Positions 18,370 through 26,578 of a stretch of 64,000 nucleotides of DNA are shown in pieces; the stretch's first letter is position 1; each line of letters opens with the position of its first letter. The notes beneath the pieces are model-generated. The model was not told the origin of the DNA and searched no databases. It worked only from the letters and a program-made list of their open reading frames with translations. The position numbers and the translations under genes are program-made. Source of the stretch: Streptomyces sp. NBC_00344. GTDB taxonomy: Bacteria; Actinomycetota; Actinomycetes; Streptomycetales; Streptomycetaceae. The DNA is taken from the NCBI RefSeq assembly GCF_036088315.1, contig NZ_CP107996.1, positions 496,001-560,000 on the forward strand, written 5' to 3'.

Positions 18370-18587
18370 GCACCGACCAGCACACGGCTCCGGCCGCTGA
18401 ACTGAATTGGTTCAAGAGCAGCTACAGCGGAACCAGCGGCGGCGACTGCGTGGAGGTGGCCCCCGGCCTGGACGCCGTGTACGTACGGGACTCGAAGGTC
18501 GTGGGTGGTGGGCCGGTAGTGCGGGTCGGCCGGGGCGAGTGGGCGGCGTTCGTGGGTACGGTCCGGACCCGGGTGAAGGGCGCCTGA
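18366..18587 (+). CDS. DUF397 small acidic protein, WhiJ-like partner
   Basis: 73 residues. The family signature is WFKSSYSGTSGGDCVEVA, followed by VYVRDSK and a W at the end of the last strand. Small DUF397 proteins are thought to modulate the adjacent WhiJ-like DNA-binding protein. It overlaps that gene by four bases and completes the locus ATP-binding protein / helix-turn-helix / DUF397. Confidence 0.88.
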   Translation: MSTDQHTAPAAELNWFKSSYSGTSGGDCVEVAPGLDAVYVRDSKVVGGGPVVRVGRGEWAAFVGTVRTRVKGA

Positions 18588-18613
18588 CCGCAGTGATTAC
18601 CCGTCAGACGCCC
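18578..18613. terminator. Bidirectional hairpin between convergent genes
   Basis: GGGCGCCTGAC pairs with GTCAGACGCCC (one mismatch) around a 14-base loop. It lies between the DUF397 stop and the stop of the convergent glycoamylase-like gene and can serve both. Confidence 0.55.
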
Positions 18614-18620
18614 TCCGGCC

Positions 18621-20036
18621 TCAGATCGAGAACCGCTCCTTCGCCAGCAGCGGGCGCACCCGGGCGTTGAAGCCGCCGGTCCGGAACGGGGTCTGGAGCA
18701 GGCCCGGGCTCAGGTGCTGGGCGAGAGCCGCGGTGATCATGCCCTGGTCGAGGGCGAGAACGAAGTCGCTGACACGGCCGGTGTCGATGGAGACAGAATC
18801 GCGGAAGCCGTAGCGGTCGTCGTAGACGCCGAAAGCGCGCTCCATGCCGCGGAGGTTGGACAGCGCCTCGGCCGGCGCCTGGGGCAGCGCGAGGAACGAG
18901 GCGTGCGGGGTGACGACGCCGAGTGAGTCGTAGCCGTCCTCCTGCATGCCGATGCCGTCGACGCCGTACTCGCGGTAGCCGCCGGCCGGGATGGAGGCCG
19001 GGGAGAAGCCCCAGTAGCCGTACTTCTCCTCCACCAGGCCATGTTCGATCTGGCTGCGGACGTAGCGCCGGTGTGTGGTGCCCCAGGAGCGCGGGGACCA
19101 CTGGGTTTCGGGTACGAACAGCGGAACCATCAGCGCCTCGAACATGGAGCCGCCCCAGGTGGGCACGAGCTTGCGGCTCCGGTAGGTGTAGTGCCCCTCC
19201 CACACCCGCACCCCGTCGATCACGACGTACTCGCCCTGCGGCTCCTGTTCCTGTCCCATGCCGGGCAGCATGGTGCGCATCAGGTGCCAGTAGTGCTCGG
19301 CGGGCAGCGATCCGTCGGCGATTCCGAGGTAACTGGCCATTCGTGGCTCGGTGTTGAGGGCGCCGTAGTGGTGGCCTGTGGGTTCGCCCTTGCCGGGCTT
19401 GTCCGGCCAGAAGCCGCCCCGGAGCTGACCTGGTCCAGCGATCGGGTCGGCGGGGTCGTAGGGGGTGTAGAAGTACGACCAGTCGGCACCGTCGAGGAGT
19501 GCACCGATGCGGTGCCGCAGGGCGGGGTCGGCGTGTGCGGCGATGCGCAGTCCGGTCACCAGCCACGCGTTGTCGACGGTGGACAGGAACGGGCGTACGG
19601 GGTCGCCGCTCTCCGGCCAGGTCGTCAGCACCGATCCGTCGTGCGGGTCGTACCAGTTGAACCAGAAACCGTGGGCACGCTCCAGCCGCTCGACGGCGGT
19701 GACCGCGCGGGTCAGGCTGCGGTGCATGGTCGCATCGGAGATGACACCGAGACCGGCGGCGGCGACGGTGGACCACAGACCGCACCCGATGTTGGTCGGC
19801 GAGGTCTGCGCAGACGGCACCGGCGTTCCGCCCCCGCTGACGTCGATCTTGTCTGCGGCCAGGCCGAGTTCGGTCGTCATGGCCGCCATGGAGCGGTAGG
19901 TGGAAGTGAACCACTCGCGCAGCAGACGGCGTTCGGAGTCAGTGCGGCGAGCGGGCGCGGCGGTGGCCGTGAACGGTGCGGCGCCGGTGACGGCCGCGGC
20001 GGCAGTGGCAGCGGTCAGGAAGCTACGACGGTTCAT
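18621..20036 (-). CDS. Secreted glycoamylase-like hydrolase (GH144-like, possible endo-beta-1,2-glucanase)
   Basis: 471 residues. The N-terminus MNRRSFLTAATAAAAV is a twin-arginine signal followed by an Ala-rich core, so the folded enzyme is exported. The mature part is an alpha-barrel of the 'glycoamylase' family (PF10091): FWFNWYDPHDGSVL, STVDNAWLV, WGFSPASIPAGGYREYGVDG, VVTPHASFLALP and FRDSV. This family includes the GH144 endo-beta-1,2-glucanases. It follows a beta-glucosidase and an ABC importer on the same strand, which fits extracellular cutting of a beta-glucan. The linkage is inferred. Confidence 0.78.
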   Translation of the reverse strand: MNRRSFLTAATAAAAVTGAAPFTATAAPARRTDSERRLLREWFTSTYRSMAAMTTELGLAADKIDVSGGGTPVPSAQTSPTNIGCGLWSTVAAAGLGVISDATMHRSLTRAVTAVERLERAHGFWFNWYDPHDGSVLTTWPESGDPVRPFLSTVDNAWLVTGLRIAAHADPALRHRIGALLDGADWSYFYTPYDPADPIAGPGQLRGGFWPDKPGKGEPTGHHYGALNTEPRMASYLGIADGSLPAEHYWHLMRTMLPGMGQEQEPQGEYVVIDGVRVWEGHYTYRSRKLVPTWGGSMFEALMVPLFVPETQWSPRSWGTTHRRYVRSQIEHGLVEEKYGYWGFSPASIPAGGYREYGVDGIGMQEDGYDSLGVVTPHASFLALPQAPAEALSNLRGMERAFGVYDDRYGFRDSVSIDTGRVSDFVLALDQGMITAALAQHLSPGLLQTPFRTGGFNARVRPLLAKERFSI

Positions 20037-20222
20037 ACGGGTCTTCTCTCCTGTGCGGTGGGGCAGACGGGAGGTACGCGTGCCGTGATGGTGCCGAGTT
20101 GCTGTGGTGCGGGGATCCGTTGGCCCGGGTGCCGGGCCGGCCATGACGCCGGGGCACGTCGTGTCGGACGGTGACGGGAGCCGGCCGGTGTCAGGGCCGG
20201 CCGGCTCCCGGGCATGGAGAGG

Positions 20223-21422
20223 TCAGGACGTGGTGCGCGGCAGGGCGCGATCGCGGCCGAGGCGGCCCAGCCAGACGGCGGACGGCTTCGGGGTGCGCTC
20301 GAAGGTGGTCGGGTCCACCGCGATCAGACCGAAGGTCGGCCTGAAGGAGCCCCATTCATAGTTGTCCAGAGCGCTCCATGCCAGGTAGCCCTGGACCTCG
20401 AGGCCGTCCTCGATAGCGTCGGCGACCTCGCCGAGAGCGCCGGCGTAGTAGTCGACGCGGCGACTGTCGTCGGCGGTAGCGATGCCGTTCTCGGTGACGA
20501 TCAGAGGCATGTCGCGGCCGATGACGTCGGCGGTGTGACGCAGGGCGTGGCCCACCGCCGCCGGGTAGTACTCCCACTGCGTGAGGGTGCGTTCGGCGTC
20601 GGCGGGGGCCGGGATCGGGCCGGTGGGGGCGATCTTGGTACGCGTGTAGGACTGCACGCCGATCCAGTCGTCGCCACGGGCGGCCTCGATGAAGACATCC
20701 TCACGGGAATGCCGGTAGTCGGCGGTGACCTGCTCGGCGCCGGGCAGGGCCTGGTACACCTGGTTGGCGATGGTCCAGCCGACCTGGATGCCGGGGTGGT
20801 TCGCGCGGACGGTCTTGACGGCCGCGTGGTGCGCGGCGATCACCGCGCGGGTGGTCTCCTCGTCGGGGGTGGGCAGGCCCGCGGGCGGAAAGCCCTGGTT
20901 CCCGGCTTTCGCGGCGCCGGCCATGACGGCGATCATGTTCGGCTCGTTGATGGTGCACACATGGCGGACGCTGTCGGCGATCACCGGCGCGCACTGGTCG
21001 ACGTAGCGGGCGAACAGGTCGACCGCGTCGTCGGCGGTCCAGCCGCCGAGGTCCTCGAACCACTGCGGGACGGTGAAGTGGTGGAGGGTGACCATCGGGC
21101 GCAGACCGCGGGCGGCCGCGCCTTCGACCATGCGGCGGTAGTGGGCGATCTCGGCGCGGGAGAAGGTGCCGCGGACCGGTTCGATGCGGGCCCATTCGAT
21201 ACCGAACCGGTAGTCGCTGAACCCCAGTCCGGCGAGCAGGTCCATGTCCTGCTCCCAGCGGTGGTAGCTGTCGCAGGCGTCCAGGCTGGGCTCCTCGATG
21301 CCGGCCGCGGGGTCGTGCTCCTTGCGCCACCAGTCGCTGTTGACGTTGTTGCCCTCGATCTGGTGACCGGCCGTGGAGGCGCCCCACAGGAAGCCGTCGG
21401 GAAAGCGGGTGGTGTGCGTCAT
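20223..21422 (-). CDS. GH1 beta-glucosidase, cytoplasmic
   Basis: Retaining beta-glucosidase of 399 residues in family GH1: start FPDGFLWGASTAGHQIEG, acid/base Glu160 in CTINEPNM and nucleophile Glu311 in LIVTENGI, and the C-terminal aglycone segment YLAWSALDNYEWG. There is no signal peptide, so it splits imported oligosaccharides. It is shorter than many GH1 enzymes (about 440-480), mainly through loop differences. It lies between the importer permease (101 bp upstream) and the GH144-like gene. Confidence 0.9.
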   Translation of the reverse strand: MTHTTRFPDGFLWGASTAGHQIEGNNVNSDWWRKEHDPAAGIEEPSLDACDSYHRWEQDMDLLAGLGFSDYRFGIEWARIEPVRGTFSRAEIAHYRRMVEGAAARGLRPMVTLHHFTVPQWFEDLGGWTADDAVDLFARYVDQCAPVIADSVRHVCTINEPNMIAVMAGAAKAGNQGFPPAGLPTPDEETTRAVIAAHHAAVKTVRANHPGIQVGWTIANQVYQALPGAEQVTADYRHSREDVFIEAARGDDWIGVQSYTRTKIAPTGPIPAPADAERTLTQWEYYPAAVGHALRHTADVIGRDMPLIVTENGIATADDSRRVDYYAGALGEVADAIEDGLEVQGYLAWSALDNYEWGSFRPTFGLIAVDPTTFERTPKPSAVWLGRLGRDRALPRTTS

Positions 21423-21523
21423 CGTCTGTCGCTGTTCTTTCTGGGGGTGGGGGGGGAGGGCATGTTCCGGCGGGCCCCGGGGACTGCGGGGGCGGCAGCC
21501 CCGCACGTGTGGTGCCGGCCGGG

Positions 21524-22393
21524 CTACTTGAGGCCCGCGGTGGCGATGCCCTGGGTGAAGTGCCGCTGCAGGAGGGCGAAGACGACCAGGACCGGCAGCA
21601 CGACGAGCAGGGAGCCGGCCATCAGCATGCCGTTGCCACCGCCGACCGTGCGGTTGGGGTCGTTGGCGAAGGTCGCGAGGGCCACCGGCAGGGTGTACTT
21701 GCCGGGGTCGTTGGTGGCGATCAGGGGCCAGATGAAGTTGTTCCAGGAACCGAGGAAGGTGAAGATCGTCAGCGTCGCCAGGGCGGGCTTGACCAGCGGC
21801 ATCACGATCCGCCAGAAGATGTACCACTCCCCCGCCCCGTCGAGGCGGGCCGCCTCCAGCAGCTCGTCCGGCACCGACTGCATGAACTGCCGCATGAGGA
21901 AGACCCCGAACGCGCCGGCCGCGAACGGCAGGACGAGGCCCGCGTAGGTGTCGATCAGGCCGAGGCCGTTCATCAGCACGTACAGCGGAAGGATCATGAG
22001 GTTGCCGGGGACCATCAGGGCGGCGAGGACGAGCGCGAAGACCTTGGAGCGGCCGGTGAAGTCCAGCTTGGCCAGCGCGTAGCCGAGCATCGAGCAGAAC
22101 AGCAGGTTGCTGGCGGTCACCAGTACGGCCACGATCAGCGAGTTGAGGAAGTAGCGCCCCATGTCGAGCTGGTCGAGGAGCGCTGTGAAACTGTCCAGTG
22201 TCCAGCGGGAGGGGATCCACACCGGCGGGCTCGCCGTGAGGTCCTGCTTCGTCTTGAACGCGGACAGCGCCATCCACAGGAACGGGGCGGCCATCACCAG
22301 CAGTGCGGCCGAGGCGACCGTGTAGAGCAGGGGCCTGCGCACCCGTCCGGTGCGCCCTGGGCGGTGGGCCTTGACGGCCGGCTCGGCGGTCAT
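21524..22393 (-). CDS. Sugar ABC transporter permease, MalG type (beta-glucan locus)
   Basis: CUT1 permease of 289 residues with six membrane helices and the EAA loop LEAARLDGAGEWYIFW. Its ATG shares a base with the stop of the MalF-type gene (TGATG), so the two are translationally coupled. The ATPase is absent from the locus; a shared MsiK-type ATPase is likely. Confidence 0.9.
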   Translation of the reverse strand: MTAEPAVKAHRPGRTGRVRRPLLYTVASAALLVMAAPFLWMALSAFKTKQDLTASPPVWIPSRWTLDSFTALLDQLDMGRYFLNSLIVAVLVTASNLLFCSMLGYALAKLDFTGRSKVFALVLAALMVPGNLMILPLYVLMNGLGLIDTYAGLVLPFAAGAFGVFLMRQFMQSVPDELLEAARLDGAGEWYIFWRIVMPLVKPALATLTIFTFLGSWNNFIWPLIATNDPGKYTLPVALATFANDPNRTVGGGNGMLMAGSLLVVLPVLVVFALLQRHFTQGIATAGLK

Positions 22394-23364
22394 CAGGTGT
22401 TGTCCTTCAGCAGACGGAGCTGGAGCATCGTGATCGCCATGATCACGACGAACAGGACGTACGCCATGGCGCTGGCGTAGCCCATGTGGAAGAAGTTGAA
22501 ACCCTCGCGGTACATGTCGAGGGACACCGTCAGGGTGGAGTCGGAGGGTCCGCCCTGGGTCATCACGAACGGCTCCTCGAAGACGTTGAGATAGCCGATG
22601 GTGGTGATGACCGTCGCATACAGCAGGGTGGGTCGCAGCAACGGTACGGTGATGCGGCGCAGCTCCTGCCAGGCACCGGCGCCGTCGAGGCGGGCGGCCT
22701 CGCGGACATCGGCGGGGATCGCCTGGAGGCCGGCGATGCACAGGACCATCACGGTGCCGAGGTTGCGCCACACTGCCATGGCGATCAGCGACGGCATCGC
22801 CCAGGTCTCCGAGCCGAGGAAGTCCGGTGCTCTCAGGCCGACCTCGGAGGCGAGCGAGGCGACCAGACCGTCCGAGGGGTCCAGCACGAACCGCCAGACG
22901 ACGGCCACGGCGACGATGGACGTGACCACGGGCGCGTAGAAGCCGACCCGGAAGAAGGCGCGGGCCCGGTCGATGCCGTTGTTCAGCAGTATTGCCGCGA
23001 GCAGTCCGAGGACGAGGGTCGCGGGAACGCCGACGACCACGAAGTAGGCGGTGTTGAACAGGGCGGTGAGGAACTTCTCGTCCTGGAAGAGCTGCGTGTA
23101 GTTGTTCAGGCCGACGAATTCGGTCTCCAGTGGCCGTGTGACGTCCCTGGCTCCGAAGTCGGTGAAGCTCATCAACAGCGTGGCGACGATCGGGAAGAGC
23201 ATGAAGACGCCGAACAGCGCCAGGAAGGGCGTGGAGAACAGCCATCCGGTCAGGTTGTGGCGACTGATCGAGCGGCGGCCTCGCGGACCGCGGCGGGAAC
23301 TCCCGCCGCGGGGGCTCTTTCCGACGGCCGCTCGGGGTGCGGCCGGTTCTGTCGTGAGGGACAT
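22393..23364 (-). CDS. Sugar ABC transporter permease, MalF type (beta-glucan locus)
   Basis: CUT1 permease of 323 residues with a basic N-terminal cytoplasmic tail (about 35 residues), six or more membrane helices and the EAA loop REAARLDGAGAWQELR. It starts 14 bp after the binding-protein stop and belongs to the same message. Confidence 0.9.
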   Translation of the reverse strand: MSLTTEPAAPRAAVGKSPRGGSSRRGPRGRRSISRHNLTGWLFSTPFLALFGVFMLFPIVATLLMSFTDFGARDVTRPLETEFVGLNNYTQLFQDEKFLTALFNTAYFVVVGVPATLVLGLLAAILLNNGIDRARAFFRVGFYAPVVTSIVAVAVVWRFVLDPSDGLVASLASEVGLRAPDFLGSETWAMPSLIAMAVWRNLGTVMVLCIAGLQAIPADVREAARLDGAGAWQELRRITVPLLRPTLLYATVITTIGYLNVFEEPFVMTQGGPSDSTLTVSLDMYREGFNFFHMGYASAMAYVLFVVIMAITMLQLRLLKDNT

Positions 23365-23378
23365 GGGGGGACGCTCTC

Positions 23379-24623
23379 CTACCGCACGAGGCCTTCGATC
23401 TCGGACTGGGCCTTGTCCAGGGCTTCCTTCGCCGTGGACTTGCCCTGGGTGACCGACTCGATGGCGGTGTCCACCTTGGAGGTGATCTCGGTCAGCTTGG
23501 GCTGCGAGGGGATGGTCCGGGCGGTGTCCATCTGCTTGCGCCACACCTTCATGGTGGGGTCGGTGGCGAGTTCGCCCGACTTCCAGGCAGCGGTGTTGGC
23601 CGGCAGGTCGTTGGTGCGGTCGAACCAGTCGGCCTGACCCTTGGCATCCGTCAGATAGGAGACGAACTGCCTGGCGGCTGCCTTGTGATCGCTGTCGGCG
23701 GAGACGGCAAGGCTGGAACCGCCGGCGTAGGAGACGGACGCCTGGTCGGCGGGGACCGGGGCGACGGCCCACTTGCCCTTGAGGCCGGGGTAGTTCTCGT
23801 CGAGGAGGTTCGTGATCCAGGGGCCGCCGAAGAACATGGGCACCGCGCCGGTGTTGAAGTCCTTGGTCACGTCATAGCCGGGACGGACGGACTTCTCACT
23901 GAGGTTCTTGCCGAAGTAGCTGCCGTAGTTCTCCAGCGCCTTGACGGCGGCGGCGGAGTTCACGACGGCCTTGCCGTCCTTGTCGAGGATGGCTCCCCCG
24001 GCCGAGTAAAGGAACGGGTAGAAGCTCTGCACGGTGTCCAGGCCGCCCGGCTGTATGGACAGTCCCCACTTGGTGCCGGCCTTCTTCCGGTACGCCTCGG
24101 CGGCGCTCCGCAACGCGGCCATGGTGGCCGGGGCCTTGTCGACACCGGCCTTGCGGGCGAGGTCGGTGCGGTAGAACAGCACGCGCGTGTCGACGTACCA
24201 CGGGACGCCATAGACCTTGCGGTCGTACGAACCCTGCTGCCAGGCGGCGGGGAAGTAGTCGCCCTCGTGGACGGTCTTGGTATCCACCGGCTCCAGGACG
24301 CCCATGTCGGCGAACTCGCCCAGGTAGCTGCCGCCCATCTGCGCCACGTCGGGCAGCTTTCCGGCGGCGGCCGCGGCCACCAGCTTCTGATGGGCCACGT
24401 CCCATCCGATCGGGGTGACCTTGACGGTGATGTTGGAGTGGGACTTCTCGTACTCCTTGGCGACGTCGCCGAGCTTCTCCCCCTCCGTCCCCATGGCCCA
24501 GACGGTCAGCGTCTGCTTGGCGTCGGCTGCCACGCCGGCGCCACCCGAGCCGCCACAGGCGGTGAGGGTGAGCGCAGACGCCACGGTGAGGGCAAGCGAC
24601 CCGGTTACGGCGGCGCGGTTCAT
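23379..24623 (-). CDS. Sugar-binding lipoprotein (beta-glucan locus)
   Basis: Extracellular binding protein of 414 residues. A signal peptide ends in lipobox LTA/C (residues 20-23). Family-1 lobes include TVWAMGTEGEKLGDV and GVPWYVDTRVLFYRTDLARKAG. A good ribosome site, GGAGGAGC, precedes the ATG. It is the first gene of SBP-MalF-MalG-GH1-GH144, with an operator in its promoter. I infer beta-linked gluco-oligosaccharides as ligand from the two hydrolases. Confidence 0.88.
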   Translation of the reverse strand: MNRAAVTGSLALTVASALTLTACGGSGGAGVAADAKQTLTVWAMGTEGEKLGDVAKEYEKSHSNITVKVTPIGWDVAHQKLVAAAAAGKLPDVAQMGGSYLGEFADMGVLEPVDTKTVHEGDYFPAAWQQGSYDRKVYGVPWYVDTRVLFYRTDLARKAGVDKAPATMAALRSAAEAYRKKAGTKWGLSIQPGGLDTVQSFYPFLYSAGGAILDKDGKAVVNSAAAVKALENYGSYFGKNLSEKSVRPGYDVTKDFNTGAVPMFFGGPWITNLLDENYPGLKGKWAVAPVPADQASVSYAGGSSLAVSADSDHKAAARQFVSYLTDAKGQADWFDRTNDLPANTAAWKSGELATDPTMKVWRKQMDTARTIPSQPKLTEITSKVDTAIESVTQGKSTAKEALDKAQSEIEGLVR

Positions 24624-25023
24624 GGACGGCTCCTCCTTGAGCTCTCCAGAATGTATGCGCTGTCTGTAAGCGCATACATCAGTCTGTTGCAGCTCTTCCC
24701 GGCCTGGCAAGGGGGTCTCGGTCACACTCCCGTAACGGGCGGGACACCTGGGGTACGGCCCTTGCGGCACCCGCAGCGCGACGCCGTCCGCGTACCACCG
24801 GTGCGACAGCAACGTAAAACGAATCCGCGCGCGGAGAAACCATGTGTGAGCCACGTCGCTGATCCCGCCGAGGAGCTGCGCGGGCGGAGGCGACCGGCCA
24901 TGGTCGCGCCGGAAGGCGTCCGGATCCGGTGGACAGTCCGTGGCGCACCCGGCGCCCGGAGGGCCGCGGCAGTCGGCGGGTGCGCCACCGGGTGGTCCGC
25001 CCGTGATCCCGAAGACCGTGCGG
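24624..25023 (-). other. Promoter region of the beta-glucan transport operon (400 bp)
   Basis: Between the LacI stop and the binding-protein start. It holds the palindromic operator at 24651-24679. The remaining part, next to the regulator gene, shows no credible gene, RNA or repeat. Confidence 0.6.
24651..24679. promoter_or_regulatory. LacI-type operator before the beta-glucan operon
   Basis: TGTATGCGC and GCGCATACA are perfect inverted repeats separated by 9 bp, with one more matched pair outside. Within it, TGTAAGCGCATACA (24665-24678) is a 14-bp LacI-type palindrome with one mismatched pair. It lies 28 bp before the start codon. The regulator's own promoter has a matching site at 26212-26238. 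Confidence 0.65.
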
Positions 25024-26166
25024 TCAGCCGACCGGGAACGGAGTCGTCTCCTGGTCGGCGCAGCCGCAGCTCGCCCGGCGGGACAGGCCGACGGGGAGCA
25101 CCAGGGAGACGGGACCCGCTTCACGCTCCCCGCTCAGGCGCTGCACCAGCAGTTCTACGGCCTCCTCTCCCAGGCGCACCATCGGCTGGCGCACGGTGGT
25201 GAGCGTGGGACGGACCAGGCGGCTGAGCGGGATGCCGTCGAAGCCTGTGACGACGACGTCGTCCGGCACGCGCAGTCCACGCCGTTCAAGCGCCTGGAGC
25301 GCGCCCACGGCCATCTGATCGTTGGCGAAGACGAGCGCATCGGGCCGCTCGGCCTCTTTCTCGCACAGCAGGTCGGCGGCGTGGGCGCCCTCCGCCTGGG
25401 TCATCATCGGCATACGCAACGCCGGGTCGGCACCGGCCTCGATGCCTGCCTCCCGGCAGGCCCGGCCAAAGCCCCGGAACCGGGCCTCGACGTCCGGTGA
25501 ATCGTCGGCGAGGCCGATGTAGGCGAGGCGGCGCAGCCCGTGGTCGTCGACGAGGTGCCGGGTCAGCGCGTACTGGCCTTCCTCGTTGGCGACCTCGACG
25601 TGGTCGAGGTGGTCGAGGGAGGGGTCCTGGGCGCGGGGCCCGGCCAGCATGACGACCGGCCGGCGCCGGGAGATCACTTCGAGCTCCTCGGTCGGCACGG
25701 TGCGGGCGAGTACGGCGAAGCCGTCCACCCGTCCGGCCACCTTGGCGACGAGGTTCTCCGGGCCTCCTTCGAGGGAGGCGGCGATCAGCAGCGCGTAGCC
25801 GTGGCGGCGGGCGGCGCGCTCCATGCCCCGGATGATCTGGTCCGAGTAGAGCATCGCGGCATCGTCGTCCTCGGCGCCGACGGTGTCCGGGTCCGCGTAG
25901 TCGGGGAAGCAGAGACCGAGGACGCCGGTGGAACGGCTGGCGAGGCCGCGGGCGTTGCCGCTGGGCACGTATCCGAGCTGCCGGGCCGCGGCGAGGACGC
26001 GTTCACGGGTGGCGGCGCGTACGGAATCCGGGCTGCGGTACACCCGGGAAACCGTCGCGATGGACACGCCTGAGCGTTCAGCCACGTCGTACACCGTGGG
26101 CGCGGCGTTCACGGTGCGGCGCCGTTCATGGGTGGGGCCCCGTTCTGTGGTGGTGCGTGCGCGCAT
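25024..26166 (-). CDS. LacI-family regulator of the beta-glucan locus
   Basis: Repressor of about 380 residues. The helix-turn-helix is TVYDVAERSGVSIATVSRVY, the hinge YVPSGNARGLASR, and a sugar-sensing core follows. The protein ends with an unusual Cys-containing tail (RRASCGCADQETTPFPVG). It is upstream of and in the same direction as the transport operon. The ATG at 26166 is the longest start; a GTG at about 26110, nearer the helix-turn-helix, is possible. Matching operators before this gene and before the binding-protein gene suggest it regulates itself and the operon. Confidence 0.85.
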   Translation of the reverse strand: MRARTTTERGPTHERRRTVNAAPTVYDVAERSGVSIATVSRVYRSPDSVRAATRERVLAAARQLGYVPSGNARGLASRSTGVLGLCFPDYADPDTVGAEDDDAAMLYSDQIIRGMERAARRHGYALLIAASLEGGPENLVAKVAGRVDGFAVLARTVPTEELEVISRRRPVVMLAGPRAQDPSLDHLDHVEVANEEGQYALTRHLVDDHGLRRLAYIGLADDSPDVEARFRGFGRACREAGIEAGADPALRMPMMTQAEGAHAADLLCEKEAERPDALVFANDQMAVGALQALERRGLRVPDDVVVTGFDGIPLSRLVRPTLTTVRQPMVRLGEEAVELLVQRLSGEREAGPVSLVLPVGLSRRASCGCADQETTPFPVG

Positions 26167-26578
26167 TCACGGCCACGTGCGACGCGTGCTGCGCCGGTGC
26201 ACCGGCCTGCATGAAGGCGCTGAATGAAAGCGCATTCACCTTATGGGCGGGCAGGCCGGTGAAGCAACCGGGCACGGAACGGGAGCCGGCCGGCGACACC
26301 CCTGACCCCGCTCACGTCCGCGGCACTTGGGCCGGGACAGGAGAGAGGGAAGGCGCGGCGGCGGTCTCACGGGCTCGGCGGGCTTCCGGGGCGCCACGAC
26401 ACGTCGGCCGCTCTCGTGGCCGCGCCGGCCGGCGCGGCCACCCCCTCGCCCATTTCGAGGACAGTTACGACACATCTGTTCACGGAAGACGAGACGGTGG
26501 GCCACGAGACCCGGCCCACCGCCATCGACCCGGGCTCCACCACCACGGGATCAACCGGTCGGTATCAGCCTGGTGGGA
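26167..26578. other. 412-bp region upstream of the LacI gene
   Basis: It contains the operator at 26212-26238, and a GCGCATTCA half-site at 26161-26169 overlaps its edge. It then runs to the stop of the GAPDH gene. No other gene or clear hairpin was found. Confidence 0.55.
26212..26238. promoter_or_regulatory. Second copy of the beta-glucan LacI-type operator
   Basis: TGAAGGCGC and GCGCATTCA are inverted repeats (8 of 9 pairs) with a 9-bp spacer, the same architecture as 24651-24679. The inner 14-mer TGAAAGCGCATTCA (26225-26238) matches TGTAAGCGCATACA at 12 of 14 positions. It lies 46 bp upstream of the LacI start, as expected for autoregulation. Confidence 0.6.
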
